64,000 nucleotides of DNA, from positions 24,056-88,055 of the forward strand of contig NAOQ01000299.1 of NCBI GenBank assembly GCA_002751075.1. The letters are read 5' to 3'. The notes beneath the pieces are model-generated. The model did no database searches and was not told where the DNA came from. It saw only the letters and a list, made by a program, of their open reading frames with translations. Source of the stretch: Ichthyophonus hoferi. Its lineage: Eukaryota; Opisthokonta; Ichthyosporea; Ichthyophonida; Ichthyophonidae. Shown piece by piece: positions 14,105-27,600 of the stretch (positions are counted from its first letter, which is position 1; every line of letters starts with the position of its first letter). The translations under genes were made by a program, and so were the position numbers.

Positions 14105-15108
14105 CCTGATGTATATTGATTTCTTTGCCTCTACAAGCTACCAACAAGTTCCCTTAAATAGAAGGCGATACTATGGTAGGACCCTTCCCCGGTAACTAAG
14201 TTTTTGAAATCAGAAAGAGTTTGTGTCTATTGGCATAAGATCGCCGTATCGACGACTTTATTGGTGCGATAATAAAAGCTAACTAATCACAAAAATTGAG
14301 TGTTGTAAAACAGAAACATTAAACTCTTTGGTCTCAACACCAACTTATAAATAAATTTAACCTTTTTAACAAGAAAAAATTATGCCTATAATAAATAAAA
14401 ATTCTAATGTTAAGAAAAACTGTATAATTAAAATGAATGTTTCAACTCTCCTGGACAAAAATCATGAAATGGAAAGCGAGGCTGAACTATACAACTTGTA
14501 GAAACAAAAGGTTACGTGTTTCAGGAATCAGACATGAGGTCATAATTTAATTAAAACTTTCGATAATATTATTTTGTACAATATTTGAATATACAACTAA
14601 TATTTTTAATATATTAACCAGGTAAGTAGTACTTGCTTCTGGTTTTAACTCAATGCCTTATTTTTGGTAACCAATCCAATTGAATGAGGTACATAGCTCA
14701 TTGGTTAACTATGTTTAGTCTGTAAAATTGCGGGTCAGGCAACTTGGTTTGACTCGTGGAATACCGTACAAGGGTCTTTCCTACGATTAAGATGAGTACA
14801 CAGATAGACGAGTAAATCCATGATATGTATATATTTTAAATAGAGTTGTATGTTGAGTAAGAGATGAGAAAATACTTTCCCTTCAACATACAGAATACAG
14901 GGCAAAGTACCTTCTAACCATCAATGAGAATATATATATATAAGATATTGTTAACAAATTATAAGGAACACAAAGTTTTTTAAAATATTTCTTCTCCTTT
15001 ATCCTTCACGTGACCTTTGTTTATTGGCTGTGTTCTCTATTTCGGTTCAAACTAGAAACAGTCATATTGATCCTTATGGGCTAATGTGATTCCCATGGGT
15101 CCTGTAAG

Positions 15109-15360
15109 GCCTACTAGAATTGCTTGTTTATAACCTGATCTTAATTCTTTAATTGATCTAACGTATGTGTCTTTATTTGGATGACTTAAACCTACATCAT
15201 TGGTCCAATTGCTCATCTTTCGGTTAATCCACGTTGACGAATCATTTCATTTGACTCAGAACGTCATTAAGCTAATATTAGATCAATCATTTCATGAATC
15301 ACTTGTTACCAGCTTGTTGACTGTACTACCTGTTCCTTCGGGGTTGACGGTCCTGCAACA
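15109..15360 (+). repeat. Dispersed repeat R2, copy 1 (LTR-like end)
   Basis: Shares its start (ACTAGAATT..) and its end (AATCATTTCATGA, then CTTGTTACC, then GGTCCTGCAACA) with 29385-29625. The start block also occurs at 56891-56985 and 57581-57650. An end in TGCAACA fits the 3-prime terminus of a long terminal repeat. It is treated here as a fossil fragment of an LTR element; family uncertain. Confidence 0.5.
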
Positions 15361-16202
15361 GTAAATTTATTTTTCTGTGTCTGTTTCAAAAAAATATGCC
15401 AGATTTATATTAAAAATGAGTACTATGAAAAGATAAGTTAGGACCTATTTTATTTCCTAATTCAGGAATGAATTTTTTATGTTAAATTAAAGCTAATGTT
15501 TAACTACTTTAACCAATCAGAAAACCGCTTTTAATTACTCTAATTACAATTATCCCACACTTAAATTGGTCCGGGAAAATGGTTCATCTAACTATCAGGA
15601 CTCGGTGGCATACTAATATAGAATCGGAACACTAAAGAGTATGTAACAGTTGTTTAGGCCAGCTCTGGAATTTATCCCTCCTGAATAAAAAGTCAGTACT
15701 TGACCATTAACCTTGAAAAGGAGTAGTATTTCACAGATCATATCTCTAATATATAATCACTACCCCGACTGAAATCAATATGTTGTCACAAACTCAAAAC
15801 ATCTCAATCATCCCAGTTCAGAATCCTAGATTATGAACTGTGTTATGCATATTATTGATCATAATTGTATCAACTAAATCATTGGCCGTGATTTCATTTG
15901 ATGGCAAAAACTTGGGTTTAATATAGGCAATTATGTAATAGATGCTCCCAATTAAACACCAATCAGAAGCGATCTTCTCGAGTCTTTTTTGAGACTTAAG
16001 CCCGTGTCCAAGTAGTTCACAAGTGTATTAGGTTAGAAAGTACCAATGCAGATCATTGATATTTAGACATTATCTATTCTGTAGTGAATACTACAGAATA
16101 TTCCCCGAAAACTGATATAAATAAAGGCCTAGTATTTCAAAATCAATATAACGGATAACGGACATGCATTTGTCCGAATGAGGAATTAAAAGAGCACGAC
16201 AG

Positions 16203-16360
16203 ACTAGCCACCAATCAATCAAGAGTAATGAGTAAACAAAAATGTCATTCAAGCCAAGACCAATTCATTTTGAGTATCCGAAGACCAATTAGATAATGGC
16301 AGGTTGACTACCAATCAGTCAAGAGAGATGGGTAAAAAAATGTAAGTCAGGTAAAGATCA
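16203..16360 (+). repeat. Local tandem duplication, unit about 100 bp
   Basis: GACTAGCCACCAATCAATCAAGAG followed by a GAGTAAACAAAAATGT-like tract recurs about 100 bases later as GACTACCAATCAGTCAAGAG with GGGTAAAAAAATGT. Both copies carry the CCAATCA heptamer that is frequent in this window. Confidence 0.6.
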
Positions 16361-16839
16361 ATACTATCATATTTATAGTATCACACATATATAAAGGTGC
16401 ACGGTTATTGACAATCCATCCCACTGGTCAGGTAGTCATAGCAATTGTATTATGTTTATTTGGTGCTGAATCATTGTTTAAGACTGATATCTATATACCG
16501 CTCTAATCACTAGGCCACAGAACACAAAACCATCTACCCGTACCACTCTATCGCGTAAATCTTTCGCGTAAATCGCTACAATCGCTTGGATATACTACTA
16601 ATTGACTCCAAAGATGATGGAAAGGTGTAGGTATGCATGTGGTGGTATTTTTTTGGTGTTGATGTCTACGCTACATATGAATGTAGGGCTAATCATACTA
16701 TGTCCCCATGATTTTGCACCACTACCCTCTCTGCTCTTCCAGGAGTGATTGTAGTAGAAGTGCATCCTAAGTCGCCTATTGGTCCCAGGTCGTTAGTCAT
16801 AGGGCGATAGGGTCAAAGCCCACATTCACCCTATATATT

Positions 16840-19800
16840 TTATATATTTATATTGCCGTTACCTCCTTCCTTTATCATATCAGGCTTCCTATTGGATCCA
16901 AGAAAGAGGGGGAGGGAGGGAGAAGGTTAGTATTCATGCTCAGTTTAAGCAACACCTTGTATATATAACATAGTACTAATTAATATCGCATACTATATGA
17001 TAAGGTGTATTTATATTATAGTTCACCAATAGATTAGAGTTACATATTGCACTTATTACCCGGTCCAATCAGTATAACTATATGTTATTATACATTTTAA
17101 TTTCATCTATATTATAAAAGAAAAAATTAAATAAATTATCAGGTTAAATATAAACACTGGGGCTTGCCCTATAGGTATGTATATACCAAATGATCAACTA
17201 GCCATTGGTTGATTAAATTGTATACTCTAAACCAATCAAGATATGTGGGCTCATTACAACTGCAACTGATTCAAACCACATATAATCGGTTGACTCGACC
17301 CAATACTAAAATGAATGGACAGGGTTGACTAAGTGTAGTGTACACATATAGATAAGTAAGAATAAACTATATAAAATTATTCAAAAAATAATACTATCTG
17401 CATGAATGTAAATATTTATGCCATTAAACTTTACTAACAAATTGTTACCTGGATACTTACATAAGCCAATCAACGCACGGCCCATATATACATACATAAT
17501 ATTATCCAATCACATACACACATACATGTGGCAACGTACATAGAATTCCTTAGATCGTCTCTATCTTGTACTGGTTGTGGCAAAAGGTTCTGGCCGGGAT
17601 GCATGGAAGGCTGAAGAGGTTGTTGTTGCATAGGAGCGTGTAAAGGAGGCTGTAGGAAGAGAGGGAGGAGAGGGAGAGGGAGAGGGAGAGGGATAGTAAA
17701 TATAGATAGACTCATTAGACACAATTCCCATATTACTGATCTTGTGTGCTTATTATATATAAAGATTAAAATATAAAACATACATCCATTGTAAATCATA
17801 AGCTGGAGCATGTCTATTTTGATACCTATATAAAGCGTCATAGTTAACTATTACCCAATCGCATATCATGATTTCATTGATCATTGAGGCAAGAAGGATG
17901 TAAGAACGGCTTTATAACATACCGTACAATATACAAATGCAATCTGATTGGACGAATGACTCGTGTGTATGTATGTATAGTGAGTGCATGGTTACAGAAA
18001 ATGTATGTGAAAATATAATATCAACATATAAACATCTGTACATATATCTACACATAAAAACTCACTCGTTCGTTTTCAGCCCCGGGTATCATCACAGTAA
18101 GTTTGGGCTTCTTCCGAATCATATCACCACCTCTATGCTCTAAAAGAATAATACACATACATACATGACATAGTTAGTTGATGTACTAACTATATATGGT
18201 TACTATAAAGTATAATATATATGATTTAATATAATTGAACATAAGACTTGAAACTGGGACCTGGTTTATTCTTGTGTGGAAGTTGGAAAGGATCGGACTA
18301 ATGATAAGGCCAATCAGGAAGAGGATTTAAAAAAATACACAAGAAGATAAATGATCCATTGGAGAGGGGGAATAGACATATATATATGGTGTTTAATAAT
18401 AGTAACAATGACAACCAATAAGGATTAGGGATATTGAACCATATAAGGCTAATACATACGGGGGGGGTGGGCATAGTAAGGAGCACCATAATAAGGATGA
18501 GGCGGATAACCGCCATGCGTCATTGGATATGCTGGTGCGCCATACCCCATAGGCACTGGTCCAGGTGGTCCTGGGGGAGGCTATAAATAAATGTGTATGT
18601 TAGTATGTATGTACATATATACAGGTATATATATATGTGTAGTTTACAATTAATTACATGGTCTGAAAATACAGCAGTTCATCTATACATATATATATAT
18701 ATCCTATTCTACCTGCATATACGGTTGTGTAGTGTTTCGCATCATATCGTCAAACTCTTGATTAATACGTCTTTGTTTCTCTTCCGACCGGGGAGTGAGC
18801 ACTGGGAACTAGAAAGAGAAGGAGAGGGAGAGGGAGAAGCGGTGTGTGTAAGAGGATATGTAAAGATAAACAAATTAGTAATTGCAGCTAAATCATGCAT
18901 GGCTCTAATAATAGTAACCTATCATAGGTTGCAATGAGTTAGCCAACCATCAATGGTCTCCTGGAAAAAATCTATGGATGCCTAGTTCCTAGTTACATCT
19001 TATCGTTTTCTCTCTAAGATTTATTGCCTATTTACACCAATCATATTAACATATCTCAAATGTCATTCATTCTAAACGCCAATCGGTGTATTCTTTCCAT
19101 TCCCTCTTTTGAAAAAATAGATTGCCCTCTCGTTTTCAATGTATAAAAAAACTATTTTCTTGAATTTCTACCAATGGGTAGATAACATATATAAATATGA
19201 GTCAATAAAGGAAAAAATATAAAAGATAAAACATGATATAATGAGAAAGTAGTAGATAAGAATGGCTTAACCAATCAAACATTAATAATAGAAGGTAACA
19301 TAAATGACAAGAACGTATGTATGATATTGGATCATTCAAATGATCTAAATGTTTGTACAACAATAATAATATGCTTGCTTGTATAAACATATATATATGA
19401 CAATAAACAAATGAAAACCATATCCATATATGCCTCTTACCGAATCATCATCGACCCTTAATCTATCTCTGAAGTCTGTGTTCTGGTCCTGCTGTTGTGA
19501 TTGGTGCTCATCCTCCTCCCGCTTTATCGCAATTTGCTGTGAATTAAACAATGCATAGTTCATATATTGTGGTTGGTATTACTCACACAGAGCTTATCAT
19601 CGAGGCTATACAAACATAGAATGAGATAAAAACAGAAATTATTATTATTAGCACAGGAGCTTTCTCACTGACTTAGTGAACTTCTTCTATTCATATATGG
19701 ATAGAATGCAAACTTTAATGAGTCTATTCATTATAACACGTACCCTATAAATCATAGTCACACAGACCAATCAAAGCAGAGATTGTTTTAGCAATAATTA

Positions 19801-21678
19801 GTATGCAGGCATTTTTATTAGCCCAGAGGCATTTAACTTTAATTGTCCACATATAGATACATAAATACTCTATACTATACACTATACTATGCTAGATTAT
19901 ATTATACTATACTGTACTAAACTATACATCTATACGCACCTTCAACATATCATCATTGGTTTTAGCCTCGTGGGGTTCGTTATACTCAGTATACTTCAAC
20001 AATATACGATCAATGTCAGTAGAGGAATATTGATACAGCTTATTAGAGCTGTTGAACACAATCAGAGCCACTTCACAGTCACATAGCACGCTGAGCTCAT
20101 AGGCCTTTTTCATTAATCCTGCCTTACGTTTGGTAAAGGTTACCTGCGCAGAGGAACGTGTAGAAATGATAGCGGTTAGCATAGGATTGTGAAGCGTGGT
20201 AATAGTAATAATAATAATAGTATTAATCTGTATGTACATTATAACTAAATAGCATGTCACAGCTAAAGTAGAATTTATGCTAATGACAGAACTGGTTTTT
20301 CTTTTATATTTATATTTTTTTCAGATAACATACTTGTATGTACTTACTATATTAAAGTTTAAAATGAGATGTGTGAGTTCATAGGACGTAGGGATTGGAT
20401 AGGTGTAATTTACATAAAAATAATAAGCTGTTGGGATTGGTTAATTAAAAGTATCACAATTATATTTGAATGGTAGACATCCTGGGTATTTCTTGAGAAG
20501 GGGGTAAAAATAATATATAATAAATAAAAGATAATAGATGACCATACATTACAATGCAATAGTATTTATGGATGTGTTATTATATGTGGTATAATTATAA
20601 ACATGGTTACTTGCTGGCTATATATAGACCAGTGTAGAAATTAGTAATAGATGATACTTACATAATAGGTATAATTAAACATGAATTGCTATTGGCCAAA
20701 CACTAACTGTAAAATATAAATTTTGAACTGTTTAATGTTATATATATATTAACTACAATGAAATAGAGAGAAAGATGATTGAATGCTAGGTATGGCGTCT
20801 GTATGAACGGCACAGTATATATAGCAAGGTATAATATAATATAATATATACTTTCTCTCCTATCTATTGGTCTCAGATTTTATATTATCTCCTCTGTTAT
20901 TTATACTACCCTATAAAACAACAGTAATAAATTTTATTAAAAAAATGTGTATCCATACAGGATGCTTCTCTTTTTATGTCTTGCAAATCTAACAATCTCG
21001 CGTGCCTATAATTTAATAATAGGATTCAATTAGTCAAATTTTCTAAGACTTTTAAGAAGGGTGGCAAGGGTTATCCATTGGACGATATAATAAATTAAAA
21101 CTATATTAAAACCCGTTAAATCTATTTAACTATGTGATTGGCTAAATAATCAGTGATAAATCTGTTATAACGTGCATATGGCGGTAGATTAATTATCAAC
21201 CCTGAAAAACATATATATATACCTCCCACGGTACATAGCAGCCTATAAGCAACTACTCCTCGTAACCCATCACATACTTCTATTAGCTTGTTTGTAATTG
21301 AAAAGGGAATGTTATGATAGAATCTATATGGTTGTGTAGCCTACACCTGAGAAAGGACTTGCCAATACCAAAGAACCCCATATGTTCAAAATATAAATTA
21401 ACGACATAACCGTACAAATTAGACGTTATATTGACCTGACCTATATGTTCCCTCCTTCCAACCATCAAATAAAAGAAAATAGACAATAATATAACATCAA
21501 ACTTCCTGAAGCTAACTCATGTCACATAAAAGTATATCTGTACTCTATGGATATTGTTTATATATGTAGGATATATTGGATGCCTTACAGTAAAAAAAAA
21601 ACATGTATAAGAATAAGAACTCACTTGTTTGTTCCTCTCATCCGCAATGGACTGGATCTGAATTTTTTTGCGGCCCAT
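16840..21678 (-). CDS. MEF2: MEF2-family MADS-box transcription factor
   Basis: Coding exons (minus): 21625-21678, 19940-20143, 19441-19536, 18713-18808, 18460-18580, 18066-18139, 17540-17649 and, tentatively, 16840-16888. They total 804 bases and encode 267 aa. Residues 1-57 form the MADS box, starting MGRKKIQIQ; the first intron falls after Gln18, as in animal MEF2. Residues 58-86 are the MEF2-specific domain ([14 protein letters not shown]). Exon 4 encodes [20 protein letters not shown], matching the conserved animal block EEKYKKINEEFDNMMRN. Exon 6 holds KPKLTVMIP, resembling the KPDLRVLIPP segment. Exons 5 and 7 are rich in Pro, Tyr and Gln, like a transactivation region. It should bind the CTA(A/T)4TAG element as a dimer in the nucleus. 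It is short for MEF2 (vertebrate forms are near 500 aa). The final exon rests only on a strong pyrimidine tract, an acceptor, the right phase and an early stop. Confidence 0.92.
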
Positions 21679-24600
21679 GACTATGGCTCAGTTATCATAT
21701 AGTGATATGGTAGAACGGGCGAGCAGTACCTAACCGTGGAAATATAGGTGCGTTAGGATATAATCGAATGAAGTAAAAGGAATAGACAAATGGGGGGGAG
21801 GGAGTTAATATGAAACATCTTAAACGTTGTCCTGTATAGGAAGATATAATAATTAAAAGTCAGATGAAGTCAGTGGACTAGTTTTTGGAACATGTTTTGT
21901 AACCCAGCCTAATAGAGAAACCACCATAAACGACCTCTAAATCAAATTAAATCAAATTAACAATGAAAGGTTCGTGTAGAAATATATAGCTACAATATAA
22001 CCTTTTTGTTTTTATTGTCTTTCCTTTTTATTATTAAAAAAAAAAGACAAACGAAGTAACGCCTTTTCATGTTCTATTATAACATGCTCGCCAATTTACT
22101 CTCTCTTCCCTAGCGACACATGTCCTGGTTATAACAATGTGGTAGGAATATCTTTCCCCGGGTTCATTTTTTATCCCAGCCAGTGCCACTATTCGTTTAC
22201 CTAAGAACTATATAAAGGAGAGAAAGATGGGGGGAAGGAGGTAATAAAATTGGAAATTCTTACTATGATAAGAATACAATATAGCAGATGGTTACGGTAT
22301 AAAAAAGAGAGGGAAATGAATGCCAAAAATAGCATCCTTAGTTTATAATTAGGACTGACTGGGATAGGGGATAATCCGATACTCCTTATAACCATATATG
22401 GCTAATAGGTTTAAATCACTCCTGTCATTTGTATGACCGTTTTTAACCTGAAGATAAGAAGATTATTATTGGTTGGTGAATACTTATTTGATATTGGTTT
22501 TGGTTTGCTATGTCCGTTACAGTTACTAAAACATGATTTTCCACCACCCGTGAAGTTCTTAGGCCCGACTCGGACCGTATTTAAATTGACCTGGTAGGAG
22601 AGTGCATGTGTCATTGCATTTTTGCCATAGATGGTTATTAATTAATAATCTTAGCTATTATTAGCTTTTCAATTTGAAATAGACACTCTGGTTTTATAAA
22701 ATATAAATTTATATATATGCAAAAAGGTGTACATATTATAGAAACAAATTTTTAACCATAACGTACCAATTTTCTTTTCTCTAACTAGCTCGGTTGAATC
22801 ACAACTTTACTGTGCTCTGTATATTATTGATGATGATTGATGGTTACCAATAAGAATATGACATTCATGGGAATAGTTAGACTGTGGAGGGCAGGGATTG
22901 CTTACATCTTGGCCCGTACGTGGGGCTCACAAAAGGTCAGAAATTAAACGACTATTTTTACTGGTTGTCTAATGTCATTCTTGAAACAGACTGGCCAATA
23001 ATATTTGTGGGAAGATTCAGCCAACTATGGGTAATTTTGCAATCTTAAGCGCGCGTAAATCTAATTGTCGGTTGTATAAATTAGATTATATTATTTGTAT
23101 ATATAGTTTGGGTATTATTTCATACAGTCTATTAATAAATCAAATATAAACGGTTTCATGAATAAATTAAATCTCAGAAGACGCAAGACACTCTTATTTT
23201 TATATGCTGGTTATTAGTCAGCTTTATAATAGTTGTATTTGATCCTGATAAGGGATAAGGGGGTTTATGGCCCCTAATCAATTAAACACTAGTCTAAATT
23301 AAATTCGGTTAAGTGAGTCGGAAACGACGCATCTAGCTACACTGACTGGAGGCAAGTTTATCAATTTATTCGCGTAAAAACCTATCTTGACTGATAATAC
23401 TGAAAGAAAAAAATCAATCGATTAAAGATAATAATCACTTATTGTTGTTATTTCCTATAGACATTATCTATATAGATATATAGCTATTATATAAAGAACT
23501 TAGTACAATAGATACTAGTCCTATTTCCCATGCCACCTAAACCAGGGGACCATATCCTTCAATCTATGCCTTACATAATTGTCAAAAGATAGTGTCTTCC
23601 AAATTATAAAAAAATCTGGTATATCTTTACGGTCATGTTTCTGGTAACTACCTTGTTGCGTTTTATAAAAGACTAATCAGGAAAGATCGACCTATTCCCA
23701 AGGCCGTAATTGGAAATACAACGTAAGCTTGCAATTTTATGCCTCTATTATTCATAGACATCAATAATATAAAATAGCTCTAACTAGTGTATTATTTAAC
23801 GCTTAAGAGGGTTCAGCCATGATAATCGGCTGTAAATCAGTTGAAAATATGCCGCTAAGGTTAATTACCAAGCCTTGTCTTAGTACTTGATATGTGTAGT
23901 GAATAGATATATCAGGATCAGAACTCTAAAATAAACACTTGATTTATCCTATTTAATAAAAAGGGGAAGAAAGAAATTGAACTCCTGTTGGTACCCCCAA
24001 TTTTATAAAACCTTGGTCCATCAATAGCTCACACCTAGTTTGACTCGGTGCTCTGGCTCCTTGTTTGTGTATATATGCTTGTCTTACCAATACCTAAGGT
24101 GTATTAATTCCACTTTTACATTCCTGTAGTTTAACAAATATTATTTTCTGTAGTAGGTGTACATCCTTTATACCATTAATTATACCATAATATTTATCCT
24201 GTCCCACCCACCTTCCTTCATACACACACATCAAGTTTATTTCGGGAGCCATCCGTTTAATGCTTCTTTTGATTGGCACCAACTGCTTCACTTCCTAGTT
24301 TTCTAGACAAGATTCTGATTGGAGTGACCTCTATTGAGGCAATGTCATGTTGTATTTTTCCGTTAGAGCGGCTTCTAGCAGCTTGATAAGGCTGAAATTG
24401 GTCTGCCAGTCTGACTTGGTGATTGTTTACATTATGTATCTTCTGAGAATGCAAGACGTGTAAGGAATTTGATTCGCCAACTATTCGCAATAGCCATTAA
24501 GAACATTGATCAGGTTTAAACCATGGATTGGGTGATACGTTTATACCAAGCACATAAATATCTTACTCCAATATGAATTGTAAAAGGTATGACTAAAGGA

Positions 24601-27600
24601 AAAGTGTCATCTCTCCCTTCCTCTGTAAGTTGTAGACAACTTCTTAGCAAAGCTAAAATATCCAACCTCGGTACTCTATTGTTAAATTCATCTACGCGAT
24701 TATTTAGCTATTATGTCCTATGGTTTGGACCGTCAGCAATTATTTCTTCATACTAAAGCTTGCTTTATAAAATTCTAGCAAACATACACGGGGGATTTTA
24801 ACTTTTACTTTTATAATACATAACATTAACAACTCTGACGTGCGCAAGGTGCATTATAAATGCTAGTGGTGTGGAGTAACATCCAAAAAACATTATCAAC
24901 ACATCAAAATACTAAGAGTCTTACAGTCTAATCAATGAGGTATGACTTTGTAGAAGCCTATGTATGTTTTAATTTCAAAATAGAAAATTGAAATCTATAT
25001 TCTAGTGCTTGTATTCCTAGAATTATATTCATCGTGTATAAAATATTACTATATCGTGGGGTTAATGTATCATTCGTTAAATATATATATGAATATGGAT
25101 TCGAATAATCAGTTAAATCATTCAACAAACAGAATCAACATATTAATCCAAGATAGATACTGTGGATTAATTAATTAATGCTATATGGCAGACAGACCAT
25201 AATTGACAATTTTGGTAGGAGTGGGTTGTTGCTAGTTTGTCCATATAATTGTGTGGTCTAATAAAATATATCTCATCATGTACCATCATGTCATATGTAC
25301 CCATATATTTTAACCATTATGAGTGTATAAGTAAATAACCTTATGTTGGATATAAGTAGAGACAGCGTTCCTTTGACCTATATTCGTTTCAAAAAAGAGA
25401 AAATATCAAATTAGGGGGCGTTTTAGCGTGTCCCTTTGCATATACGGAGTACAAATATGCTATGACATATTTTTATTATTAAACCAGTCAATAGGACTTG
25501 TCTTGGATAGGATGCCTAAGCAATGTGGTATCTGAATCAAAACATACAATCGGAAATGGTGGTGTATCAAACTGCTACAGGATCTCTATCACTGGCTGGT
25601 TTGATTTTTTTGGATCGATCATCTTGAATTGCTATTTAACACCAATAGATTTAACCACGCTTTTTTTGGGCTACATATGTAGAATAATAGCTAATAATAT
25701 TAAATGTTTTAAACTATGTATAAAAAACTTAAATTACTTAAATATTCCTATTTTAACATCCTACAATGAGATGTATCTCGGCAAATGGATGGGCAGAAAA
25801 ATATCGAGTTGTAATAAATTTGTGACGTCAGAAGGAATTGTAAAATAATTGAGTTACGACACTAGATCTGCGTTCGTGGTACATAACCTAAGTTCAGGAA
25901 GCAAAAATATTTTTTAATTCCATATGGACAATAGTGAATGTTGATAATAAAGAGACAGAATGGCTATATATAGAAACAACAAGATTAAATTAATGGTTTT
26001 TTCTCAGAATTACTATATTATATTCATGGTTAAACGTAAAATTGATTCTTACGGTGGTGGTAAGTACTCACTAATTTTGCGTTAAAACTATTAAACTGAA
26101 ACGATGGGTATCTTTTATTGTAAACAAATATAAAATAGTGATAGAATAAAATAAACTAGAAACAAAGTATTTAAAATGTACATGCACAACGGTCTCTCAA
26201 TTATCTTTCTATCTTGATGCTACCAGGAAATAGGAAACACATGAATATACGCAAGCATAAAGATCAATTGAAAATACATATGGTTAAAGTTAGAGTTAAA
26301 TATATGACGGAAGATTGTGTTTCAATAAAAAAATAAGACAGGTACAAAAATCCTATTATTGCTCTGGATATCCGAGGACATGCTTTAACAATCTCAGAAA
26401 GTCGGGACGACATTGAATAATAAATACTGGTCGGTTGGGTTCTCAGGAGATCAATCCGTAACAATGGTTTTGTGTTTACGTTGGGTTTGATGCACGCCAC
26501 ACCATGTATGTAAATACTATCTCGGTAAAATTTTCTTATTATTAAGCATATTTTTGTGAATTACACCTCTGGGATATTTCATCATTGTTATGTTGCTCTA
26601 TAATAATAAAAATTGCTGATTTATCTGCCTTGTTAAACTTCCCCTCCCCACCCATTTAAAACTCATACAACTGGCCAATCGCCTGTACTCTATGTATGAT
26701 TGGCTGCTATAAATATTTTAATATTTTTATTTCCCACTCGCTAGGGATCATCTTAAGTGCTCATTGATGGCTGTATATAGGCGTTGATAATATCTACCCT
26801 AAAAAATAAATGCTTTCCACTACTTTTCTTTTTTGAAAACCATAACTTTATAGCTTGAATTATGCCAAATATTTTTTTTGAAAAATAAAATAAAAACTAC
26901 CAATATTTTTTCTTAAGTGACTAATAACCAAAGTTATATTATTTTTAATGTCCAAAAATATGCTAACCCCACAAAGATCAAATCACAGCGCGCATAGCTT
27001 TTAACCATGCTCAATGGTCATAAACTTTAATTGGCTTATCTTGACCCGACCCGATCCGAGAGTTGTCATATTGGATCTGTAGTTTGGTATATTCAAAATA
27101 CTGGCAACTTCACATTCTTGACAAGATTGGCCAACTTTGGGGACATTGTATTGGTCAGTATTAAACGAATTATCGCAATTCAAAATCAGATGTAATCATA
27201 AACCGCTGACAACCTCCAACTCACGGCTATAAGATAAGCTTTGGTCAAAACCATCAAAAGCCGCTAATGATATATGAATACACTATTTGTTTACGTGCGC
27301 ACATCTTCCCATGCAAGCATGGATGCTCATAAAGATTCGTATATGGATGCTACTAGAAATATCATTACTTTTTTAAAATCGACATGTTAACTATGACAAA
27401 ATGAACTAAATAGTTAGGACTCTGAGACCCTGGTAACTAACTGTTCCAAAGATACCCCTCATCCGGATAACTGGGAGGAATGAGCAAATGAAGGGATAAT
27501 TCCCAATTAGGGCATTCAATCCACCCACAATAATCTGCTGATTAGGCTGTAAACGTGCCTGATTTTGGTAGTAGCACCATGAATATTGTCCAGCAAGCAC

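Larger units (their letters stand above)
7530..16839. other. Intergenic, repeat-bearing, 9.3 kb
   Basis: No host exon could be supported. Contents: an assembly gap in an (AT)n tract, a hairpin MITE with a nearby half copy, an unrecognised 96-codon frame at 13814-14104, an LTR-like repeat at 15109-15360, a local duplication at 16203-16360, and several (AT)n tracts. The regulatory region of the CAP gene would lie at the left edge (about 7530-8500); no decisive promoter motif is visible. Confidence 0.6.

Noticed and set aside
17470-17841. 123-codon minus frame taken as a single ORF
   Set aside because: Only 17540-17649 is MEF2 exon 7. The upstream part is the pyrimidine tract and intron; the downstream part is low-complexity intron.
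24094-24490. Two overlapping minus frames in different phases
   Set aside because: No domain is recognised and no splice-linked exons were found; at most a relic.
25498-25848. 116-codon plus frame
   Set aside because: It starts at a non-ATG codon, has no motif or splice context, and its AT-rich composition matches the flanks.
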